Below are positions 1-5,635 of a stretch of 9,575 bases of DNA, piece after piece. The stretch lies in assembly GCA_945870175.1 (NCBI GenBank), contig CAMBRJ010000072.1, positions 1 through 9,575 on the forward strand, written 5' to 3'. Origin of the DNA: Gemmatimonas phototrophica (GTDB lineage Bacteria; Gemmatimonadota; Gemmatimonadetes; Gemmatimonadales; Gemmatimonadaceae). Made by a program: the position numbers and the translations under genes. Under the pieces are notes generated by a model. That model did no database searches and was not told where the DNA came from. It saw nothing but the letters and a program-made list of their open reading frames with translations. Positions within the stretch are counted from its first letter, which is position 1. Every line of letters begins with the position of its first letter.

Positions 1-136
1 GCCGGACATCCAGACACGTACGGTCGACATGCACGTGCAGCGCCTGCGCACCAAACTCGGCGCCGCCGGTGACATGATCGAGACCGTGCGCGGCTTCGGC
101 TATCGCTTCCGTGCGGCCATGCCGCGCGGCGCGTGA
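1..136 (+). CDS. phoB: PhoB-type response regulator, C-terminal fragment (5' end outside window)
   Basis: Reading from base 2, 44 codons lead to a TGA at 134-136. The peptide contains RTVDMHVQRLRTKLG followed by ETVRGFGYRF. This is the recognition helix and C-terminal wing hairpin of the OmpR/PhoB winged-helix DNA-binding domain; PhoB proteins carry a near-identical RTVDVHIRRLR...VQTVRGxGYRF. The receiver domain lies upstream and is not visible. As an OmpR-family regulator it would bind direct repeats spaced 11 bases apart, which matches the repeats found later in this window. It is followed after 37 bases by the histidine kinase, so the two are probably one operon. The PhoB label, rather than another OmpR-family member, rests on the pst genes nearby. 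Confidence 0.85.
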   Translation, partial: PDIQTRTVDMHVQRLRTKLGAAGDMIETVRGFGYRFRAAMPRGA

Positions 137-173
137 TCCGACCGCGTCCGCTTGCCCCCGGTCAGCGCGTGTC

Positions 174-1592
174 ATGAGACTCGCGCAGCGCATCGTCGTG
201 AACAGCTTCGTCGTCGCGACGCTGCTGGTCGGCATCGTGCTGTTCGCGGTGGAGCGGCGCGTCACCGAGCGCGTGCGCGCGGAAGAGCCCACCGCCGCCG
301 CGTCGGCCGATGAGTTTCTCGCCAAGGTCCGTCGCGACATCGTCATCGCCGGGCTGGCCGCCCTGCTCGTCGGCGTGGCCTTGGCGCAGGTGCTCGCCGC
401 CCCCGTCGCGCGTCCCATCGAGGAGCTGCGCGACGTCGCCCGCGGGCTGGCCGCCGGCGACCTCACCCAACGCCCGTCGCGCGCGATCGCCGGCGGCGAA
501 GTGGGCGATCTGGCAGAAGCCCTGCGACGTCTCGCCGAGCAACTCGAGGCCCGCCTGCAAGCGTTGCACGGCGAAGAGGCGCTTCTGGTCGCCCTCACCG
601 AGTCGCTCAACGAAGGCGTGATCGCCGTCGATGCGCGGCAACGGGTGGTGCGGATCAACGAGACCGCCCGGCAGTTGCTCCGCCTGCGCGCGCCGGTGCC
701 CTTCCCCGCCGACTTCCTGCCGCGCGACCGCACCCTGCGCGAAGCGTTGGCCGCCGTCCTCTCCGGCGCCGAAGCCATCCCCGACGAAGTCCGCGTCGAC
801 GATCGCACGCTCTCGCTCACCGCGCGTCCGCTGCCGGGCGGTGGCGCCGTGCTCGCTGTGTATGATCTCACGCCGGTCCGTCGGCTCGAGGCGGTCCGCC
901 GCGATTTCGTCGCCAACGTCTCGCACGAACTGCGCACGCCCCTCACCGTAATCGGCGGCTTCGTCGAAACGCTGCAGGACGAGGAGCTACCGCCGGAGCT
1001 CCGCCGCCAGTTCCTCGCCATGTGCGAAGGCAACGTGCGTCGCATGCAACGCATTGTGGACGATCTGCTTGACCTCTCGCGCATCGAGTCCGGCGGATGG
1101 CTGCCGAACCCGACCGATCTCGACGTGGCGGCGATCGCGGTCGAGATCTTCGCGCCGTTGCAGGCGGCCGCGACCGCGAAGGGCGTCGCCCTTCGAACCG
1201 AGATCGGCCCCGGTGCCGACCACCTCTCCATCGACCCCACGGCCGCGAGACAGATTCTGAGCAACCTCGCGGAGAACGCGCTGCGACACACCACGGCCGG
1301 CGAGGTCGTGCTCTTTTCGCAGATCGACGACGGTGGCACTCGGATCGGGGTGCGCGACACCGGCTGCGGCATGGGACCCGAGCACCTGCCTCGCATCTTC
1401 GAACGCTTCTACCGGGCCGATCCCGGCCGTTCGCGCGAAGCCGGCGGTACTGGGCTGGGGCTGGCCATCGTCCGACATCTGGCCGAGTCCCACGAGGGCA
1501 AGGTCAAGGCCGAGTCGCAGCCCGGCATCGGGACCACGATCTCGGCCTGGATTCCAAGCGCCACCCCGGCGAACGACTACTCCGAAGGCTGA
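174..1592 (+). CDS. phoR: PhoR-type membrane sensor histidine kinase
   Basis: A 472-residue kinase that should phosphorylate and dephosphorylate the adjacent PhoB-like regulator. Visible order: membrane segment 1 (about 8-26), a short extracytoplasmic stretch of about 28 residues, membrane segment 2 (about 56-76), HAMP linker (to about 125), a PAS-like domain (about 145-240, with EGVIAVDARQRVVRIN), then HisKA with SHELRTP and phospho-acceptor His251. The HATPase domain follows: N box NLAENALRHT (Asn368), G1 DTGCGMG (from Asp395), F box FERFYRAD, G2 GGTGLGLA (from Gly424). The very short external loop suits a PhoR that senses through the Pst transporter rather than a ligand, but this is inference. 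An in-frame ATG at 111 is possible; 174 is preferred because it places the hydrophobic segment right after a short basic N-terminus and avoids overlap with the regulator gene. No clear Shine-Dalgarno is seen. The 3' end overlaps the convergent sir2 gene by 16 bases. Confidence 0.9.
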   Translation: MRLAQRIVVNSFVVATLLVGIVLFAVERRVTERVRAEEPTAAASADEFLAKVRRDIVIAGLAALLVGVALAQVLAAPVARPIEELRDVARGLAAGDLTQRPSRAIAGGEVGDLAEALRRLAEQLEARLQALHGEEALLVALTESLNEGVIAVDARQRVVRINETARQLLRLRAPVPFPADFLPRDRTLREALAAVLSGAEAIPDEVRVDDRTLSLTARPLPGGGAVLAVYDLTPVRRLEAVRRDFVANVSHELRTPLTVIGGFVETLQDEELPPELRRQFLAMCEGNVRRMQRIVDDLLDLSRIESGGWLPNPTDLDVAAIAVEIFAPLQAAATAKGVALRTEIGPGADHLSIDPTAARQILSNLAENALRHTTAGEVVLFSQIDDGGTRIGVRDTGCGMGPEHLPRIFERFYRADPGRSREAGGTGLGLAIVRHLAESHEGKVKAESQPGIGTTISAWIPSATPANDYSEG

Positions 1593-2449
1593 CCAGACAT
1601 CGGCGGAGCCGCCGTGTCGTGACGGCGGGCGCGGCGGCCCGCGAACGCCTCGGCGATCAGGCGTGGTAGCATCACCCCCGCCGGTCCTTCAATCGGCAGT
1701 ATGCTCGGCCCCCGACGCTGCCCCTCCATACTGGGGTTCACCACGATCACGGTGGCGCCATGGGTCGCCGAGGTCCACGGCAACGACGCCGCTGGCTCCA
1801 CCACATTCGACGTGCCCACCGACAGGAACACGTCGCACGCCACGGCCGCACTGCGGGCCGCCCCAAACTCCACTATCGGCATCGGCTCGCCGAACCACAC
1901 GACATCCGGCCGCATGAGCGCGCCACAGGCTGGGCACGACGGTGGCTCAGCCGCCTGCGCTTCCGTGGGCACCATCGTGCCCGGGCATCCGGCACTGCAT
2001 CGCGCGCGCATCAGCGAGCCATGCAGACTGATCACGTCACGCGAGCCCGCCCGCTCGTGCAGGTCGTCCACGTTCTGGGTCACCAGCGTACAGTGCGCCA
2101 CCCGCGAGGCCAGCATGACGAGCGCCTGGTGCGCGGGGTTGGGCTGAGCCGCTCGCACCATGGTGCGACGGGCGGCATACCATTGCCAGACGCGGTTCGG
2201 ATGCGCCGCGAACGCATCGGGCGTGGCCAGCTCCTGCGGCGAATACTGGGCCCATTGCCCCGTTTGGGCATCGCGGAAGGTCGGAATGCCACTTTCGGCC
2301 GACACGCCGGCGCCCGAGAGCACGCACACGTGTTCGGCCGCACGGAGGGCGCGGGCCGCGACCGAGAGGGCCTCGGCGCGCGTCTGCGGATCGGTGGGAG
2401 GGGGCGACGCGACGCGTCGACGCTCGAGCAGGGGATCAGAGGCAGCCAT
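1577..2449 (-). CDS. cobB: Sir2-family NAD-dependent lysine deacylase (class III, CobB/SIRT5-like)
   Basis: A 290-residue sirtuin that removes acyl groups from protein lysines using NAD+, giving nicotinamide and O-acyl-ADP-ribose. NAD-binding motif GAGVSAESGIPTFRD starts at residue 46, TQNVDDLHERAG at 124, catalytic His143 is in LHGS, and a zinc-ribbon uses Cys151, Cys155, Cys172 and Cys175. VGTSNVVEPAA (211-221) completes the Rossmann core. Tyr91 and Arg94 form the Y-x-x-R pair that in CobB and SIRT5 binds succinyl and malonyl lysine, so desuccinylase or demalonylase activity is likely alongside deacetylation. The gene is on the opposite strand and overlaps the end of phoR. Upstream there is no Shine-Dalgarno but a TATTGT nine bases before the ATG, suggesting a nearly leaderless mRNA. 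The N-terminal 35 residues are variable. No functional link to phosphate is shown by sequence. Confidence 0.93.
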   Translation of the reverse strand: MAASDPLLERRRVASPPPTDPQTRAEALSVAARALRAAEHVCVLSGAGVSAESGIPTFRDAQTGQWAQYSPQELATPDAFAAHPNRVWQWYAARRTMVRAAQPNPAHQALVMLASRVAHCTLVTQNVDDLHERAGSRDVISLHGSLMRARCSAGCPGTMVPTEAQAAEPPSCPACGALMRPDVVWFGEPMPIVEFGAARSAAVACDVFLSVGTSNVVEPAASLPWTSATHGATVIVVNPSMEGQRRGPSILPIEGPAGVMLPRLIAEAFAGRRARRHDTAAPPMSGQPSE

Positions 2450-2458
2450 GGTGCGGCG

Positions 2459-2464
2459 ACAATA
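2459..2464 (-). promoter_or_regulatory. candidate -10 element for the sir2 gene
   Basis: On the minus strand TATTGT (TANNNT form, 4 of 6 matches to TATAAT) lies 9 bases before the ATG. A start point about 7 bases downstream would leave a leader of only a few bases. No convincing -35 hexamer is seen at 17 bases upstream (TGGTGC), so this is a weak call. Confidence 0.4.
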
Positions 2465-2522
2465 TCACGACAGGGCACGGCGCACCAGCCCCCCTGCCCG
2501 TGTCTTCTTACGCCCACGCGTC

Positions 2523-2551
2523 GTGACACAACCGTTGCACAACCGTGCGGA
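2523..2551 (+). promoter_or_regulatory. PHO-box-like direct repeats upstream of the TonB-dependent receptor
   Basis: Units GTGACAC (2523-2529) and GTTGCAC (2534-2540) are each followed by AACC, and a weaker third unit, GTGCGGA, starts at 2545, all in an 11-base period. Seen differently, CACAACCGT occurs exactly twice, 11 bases apart (2527 and 2538). PhoB/PhoP-family boxes are 7-base units with 4-base spacers. The units resemble TTAACA-type Gram-positive repeats and the reverse complement of the E. coli CTGTCAT unit. The first 13 bases, GTGACACAACCGT, recur exactly at 5525-5537. The site is 122 bases before the receptor ATG. Confidence 0.6.
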
Positions 2552-2555
2552 GATC

Positions 2556-2567
2556 GAAACCTAGGTC
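2556..2567 (+). promoter_or_regulatory. GAAACCTAG motif, possible -10 region for the TonB receptor
   Basis: GAAACCTAG (2556-2564), followed by GTC, begins 33 bases (three 11-base periods) after the first PHO-like unit, roughly where a -10 element would lie in a PhoB-activated promoter. The same 9-mer occurs at 9281-9289 before pstC, also downstream of a PHO-like box. If this is the promoter, the receptor mRNA has a leader of about 100 bases with no visible Shine-Dalgarno. An alternative AT-rich -10 is the TATATA at 2652-2657, 15 bases before the ATG. Confidence 0.35.
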
Positions 2568-2672
2568 ACGAAGCTTTCCAGTTAGCCGAAACCGTCGAGT
2601 TCCGGCAATACCGAACGTCGAGCGCCGAAGTGGGCGCGTCAACAGTCTCCATATATACCGACCCGATCATCC

Positions 2673-5447
2673 ATGCGGACCCACGCACACGTGCTCTCTC
2701 GTTTCGCGCGTCAATTGATGCTGGCGATGACGGTTGCCGTCGTCCCCGCCTTTTCCGTAGCGGCACAGGGGGCTGATGCCCCCGTCGGCCGGATCACCGG
2801 CCGAATCATCGACACCAAGTCCGGCCAGGGCATCGCCGCGGCCGGCGTGCAGATCGTGGGCACCACCATCGGCGCCCAGTCGGGCGTCGATGGTCGCTAC
2901 TCAATCGTGCGCGTGCCTGCCGGTACCACCACGCTGCAAGTGCGCCGCATCGGCTACGGACCGAAAACCGTGACCGGCATTGTGGTGCCGGCGAATGGGG
3001 CCATTGAGCTCGACATCTCGCTCAACTCCGCCGACGTCCAGCTGGCCGCGATCAGCGTGACCGCGACGAAGGAAAAGGGTACGGTCAATGAAGCGTTGAA
3101 TCAGCAGAAGAACGCGACGAACGCGGTGAACGCCATCACCGCCGAGCAGATTGCCCGAAGCCCGGACAGCGATGCCGCGCAGGCCGCGCAGCGCGTCAGT
3201 GGTGTGACGGTACAAGACGGTAAGTATCTGCAGGTGCGCGGCCTCGGCGAGCGCTACACCACCGCATCGTTGAATGGCGCGCGCATTCCGAGCCCGGAAC
3301 CCGAGCGCAAGGTGGTGCCGCTCGACCTGTTCCCCGCCGGCCTGCTGCAGGATGTCACCACGGTCAAGACCTTCACTCCCGACCAGCCGGGCGATTTCGC
3401 TGGTGCGAACGTGAACATCCGCACCAAGGAGTTTCCGGCCTCGCGACAGATCAACTATTCGACGAGCTTCGGGGCCAACAGCCGCGTGCTTGGGCAGACG
3501 CTGCCGTTCGCGCCGCGCGCGGGTGGTGAGCTGATCGGTTTCGCCGGAGCCGCACGGTCGCGGCCGAACGCCATCACGTCCGCCAATTTTCTCGGCAGCG
3601 TGACGCAGTCGGATTACAACCAGATGGCGCTCCAACAGCGCAACGTCTGGAATGCCGCGCCGCGCAACGGCGGCATGAACGGTTCGTTCGGTGCGTCAAC
3701 GGGCGGCAATACGATTCTTGGTCGCCGCATCGGGTACGTCCTGAGCGGCAACTACGGGTACTCCGAGGAGACGCGCTCCGACGAGCGATTCGCCGTCGGC
3801 AATCAGGGCGCCAACAACACCGTGGTGCCTCTGACCTCGGTGTCGGGCACCACCGGCCGCTCGAGCATTCAGTGGGGCGGCATCGCGAACTTCTCGAAGC
3901 TGATCGGCAAGAGCTCGCGGGTCTCGCTCAACACGACCGCCACGCGCAGTGCAGACAACGAAGCGCGCATGGATCGCGGCTTTGACGAAAACCTCTCGGA
4001 CAGCATTGCCCGCACGACCCTGCGCTATGTCGAGCGCGGCGTCGCCACCGTTACCGGCCAAGGTGAGCATCAGCTGGGCGACCGCAACAAGACGGCGTGG
4101 TCCGCCACGTATGCCAGCACGAACCGCCGCGAGCCGGATCGCTCGGACGTGGTCTATTCACGTGGCAGCGACGGCAAGTTCTCCCTCCTCGCGTCGCTCG
4201 ACGGTGCCCGCCGATTGTATTTCGACCTCGAAGAGACGAATAACACGGCGCAGGTGGATCACACGATCAACATCGGCAACATCGCGAATCAGAATGTGCT
4301 GAAGGTTGGTGCCTACTATCGCACCACGAGCCGCTCGGCGGCCGCTCCCATCTACTCGTTCATCTCGCGTGCACCGGAAGCGCTGCGCACCCAGTCAGCG
4401 GACGTGATCTTCGGCGCGACGCAGGCGTGTGCCTCCTGCAGCCAGATCAACGTGCAGCCGATCGGTCAGGCCGGTTCGTACACGGCCGAGGACCGCACGG
4501 CGGCCGGATATGTGATGACGGATTGGGGGATCGGCGAGCGCGTGCGCGTCATCGCTGGCGCTCGTATCGAGCAGGCCAAGATCGATGTGGCCTCCAGCAC
4601 CCAGGGCGGCTTCACCGCTAACGCCATGCTCGACAACTCCGATGTGCTTCCGTCGCTCCTCATCAACACCAAGCTCACGGACAACCAGAATCTGCGCTTC
4701 GGCATCACGCGGACGCTGGCCCGCCCCGAATACCGGGAGCTGGCGCCGGTCACCTTCCGCGACGTGCTCGGCGGCGTCAGCGTCACCGGCAACGACAAGC
4801 TCAAGCGCTCGCTGATCGACAACCTCGACCTGCGCTACGAAGCCTTCCCGAACGCGGGCGAAGTCCTCAGCATCGGCGTGTTCGCCAAGCAGTTCGACCG
4901 TCCCATCGAGCGGGTGGAATCGGCCACGTCCGGCGCCTATCAGGCGCGCTTCCAGAACGCCCTCAAGGCCGTCAACCTCGGTGTCGAACTCGAGGCGCGG
5001 AAGCAGCTCGGCTTCTTGGGCGAATGGGCGCTCCCGTTCACCGGCTTCAGCAACGTCACCATCATGCGCTCGTCGGTCGACCTCGATACCACCACCGGTC
5101 TCACGGTCACCGATAAGTCGCGACGCCTCGTCGGCCAAGCGCCGTTCGTCGTGAACGCCGGCCTTTCCTACTCCTCGGAGAGCGGTCGCACGAATGCCAC
5201 GCTGCTGTACAACGTCGTGGGCGATCGCATCTACGCCGCCGGCGTCACGCCGCTCCCGAATATCGTCGAGAAATCGCGGAAGGTTGTTGACCTTTCGCTG
5301 CGCTTCCCGGTGGCCGGCAGCCTGTCGGGCCGGGTCGACGCACGGAACTTGCTGGACGCGCGCTATCAGTTCATGCAGGGCAACCTTGAGCGTGAGGGCT
5401 ACAACGCCGGCCGCACGTTCTCCGTCGGATTGTCCTGGCGCCAGTAG
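2673..5447 (+). CDS. TonB-dependent outer-membrane receptor with N-terminal CarboxypepD_reg-like domain, candidate phosphate-starvation receptor
   Basis: A 924-residue outer-membrane transporter energised by TonB-ExbBD. A signal peptide (hydrophobic about 15-28, cleavage after VAA at 29-31) is followed by a carboxypeptidase-regulatory-like beta-sandwich (about 38-120, GRITGRIIDTKSG). The plug (about 129-255) contains VTATKEKG, RVSGVTVQDGKYLQVRGLGERY from Arg174 (two pieces of one conserved block), PEPERKVVPLDLFP from Pro208 and KTFTPDQPGDFAG from Lys232. The barrel runs to a TonB-receptor-type end, GRTFSVGLSW plus two residues. The plug signature marks a subfamily often paired with a beta-helix lipoprotein, as here. 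The only cysteines I see are Cys586 and Cys589 (CASC), probably in an outer loop. Met16 (base 2718) is an alternative start; Met1 gives a better basic n-region, but neither has a Shine-Dalgarno. PHO-like repeats upstream and pst genes downstream suggest phosphate or an organophosphate as substrate; the sequence cannot say which. Confidence 0.88.
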   Translation: MRTHAHVLSRFARQLMLAMTVAVVPAFSVAAQGADAPVGRITGRIIDTKSGQGIAAAGVQIVGTTIGAQSGVDGRYSIVRVPAGTTTLQVRRIGYGPKTVTGIVVPANGAIELDISLNSADVQLAAISVTATKEKGTVNEALNQQKNATNAVNAITAEQIARSPDSDAAQAAQRVSGVTVQDGKYLQVRGLGERYTTASLNGARIPSPEPERKVVPLDLFPAGLLQDVTTVKTFTPDQPGDFAGANVNIRTKEFPASRQINYSTSFGANSRVLGQTLPFAPRAGGELIGFAGAARSRPNAITSANFLGSVTQSDYNQMALQQRNVWNAAPRNGGMNGSFGASTGGNTILGRRIGYVLSGNYGYSEETRSDERFAVGNQGANNTVVPLTSVSGTTGRSSIQWGGIANFSKLIGKSSRVSLNTTATRSADNEARMDRGFDENLSDSIARTTLRYVERGVATVTGQGEHQLGDRNKTAWSATYASTNRREPDRSDVVYSRGSDGKFSLLASLDGARRLYFDLEETNNTAQVDHTINIGNIANQNVLKVGAYYRTTSRSAAAPIYSFISRAPEALRTQSADVIFGATQACASCSQINVQPIGQAGSYTAEDRTAAGYVMTDWGIGERVRVIAGARIEQAKIDVASSTQGGFTANAMLDNSDVLPSLLINTKLTDNQNLRFGITRTLARPEYRELAPVTFRDVLGGVSVTGNDKLKRSLIDNLDLRYEAFPNAGEVLSIGVFAKQFDRPIERVESATSGAYQARFQNALKAVNLGVELEARKQLGFLGEWALPFTGFSNVTIMRSSVDLDTTTGLTVTDKSRRLVGQAPFVVNAGLSYSSESGRTNATLLYNVVGDRIYAAGVTPLPNIVEKSRKVVDLSLRFPVAGSLSGRVDARNLLDARYQFMQGNLEREGYNAGRTFSVGLSWRQ

Positions 5448-5456
5448 CACACACGA

Positions 5457-5484
5457 TGCGGGCTCGTCCACGGACGGGCCCGCA
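5457..5484 (+). terminator. hairpin after the TonB receptor gene, probable weak terminator
   Basis: TGCGGGCTCGTCC (5457-5469) pairs with GGACGGGCCCGCA (5472-5484) over 13 positions with one G-U wobble and a very small loop, so the innermost pair is likely open. It begins 9 bases after the stop codon. Only a short TTT occurs downstream (near 5497), so termination may be inefficient, or the hairpin may stabilise the 3' end of the mRNA. Confidence 0.5.
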
Positions 5485-5524
5485 CGGCGCACGCCTTTCG
5501 GAAATATCCATATGGTCCGGCACG

Positions 5525-5564
5525 GTGACACAACCGTGACCGGGCCATGACGTATCCGGAACAC
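5525..5564 (+). promoter_or_regulatory. four-unit PHO-box-like array upstream of the beta-helix lipoprotein
   Basis: Four 7-base units lie in strict 11-base register: GTGACAC (5525-5531), GTGACCG (5536-5542), ATGACGT (5547-5553) and GGAACAC (5558-5564). The 4-base spacers are AACC, GGCC and ATCC, all ending in CC. This is the 7+4 direct-repeat layout bound by PhoB dimers; four units would hold two dimers. The first 13 bases match the site before the TonB receptor exactly. The array ends 72 bases before the ATG and about 22 bases before a possible -10 element. Confidence 0.68.
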
Positions 5565-5585
5565 AGTCTCGCGTTACTTCGCGTT

Positions 5586-5593
5586 GTAACAAT
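5586..5593 (+). promoter_or_regulatory. candidate -10 element for the beta-helix lipoprotein
   Basis: GTAACAAT contains AACAAT, which matches TATAAT at 4 of 6 positions. It sits 22 bases after the PHO-like array and 43 bases before the ATG at 5636. A start near 5600 would give a leader of about 36 bases, enough to include the AGGA Shine-Dalgarno at 5626-5629. Confidence 0.35.
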
Positions 5594-5635
5594 GTGCCGC
5601 CCTCCACGCTCCACTCACTACACCCAGGACTTCTT

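Noticed and set aside
111..173. N-terminal extension of PhoR from ATG 111
   Set aside because: It would overlap the regulator gene by 26 bases and put about 21 polar, Arg- and Pro-rich residues before the first membrane segment; ATG 174 fits better.
1760..2776. Plus-strand open frame of 338 codons opposite sir2
   Set aside because: Sir2 motifs are complete on the minus strand; this frame is His/Arg-rich and runs into the receptor signal peptide region.
5508..5515. CCATATGG palindrome between receptor and lipoprotein
   Set aside because: An 8-base palindrome is too short and not repeated elsewhere in the window to support an operator.
4395..5564. Minus-strand open frame of 389 codons opposite the receptor C-terminus
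   Set aside because: Lies opposite barrel-coding sequence with strong TonB-receptor features, has low-complexity composition and would cover the PHO-like array.
5594..5635. Upstream GTG start for the beta-helix lipoprotein
   Set aside because: It would add 14 residues before the signal peptide and bypass the AGGA site placed correctly for ATG 5636.
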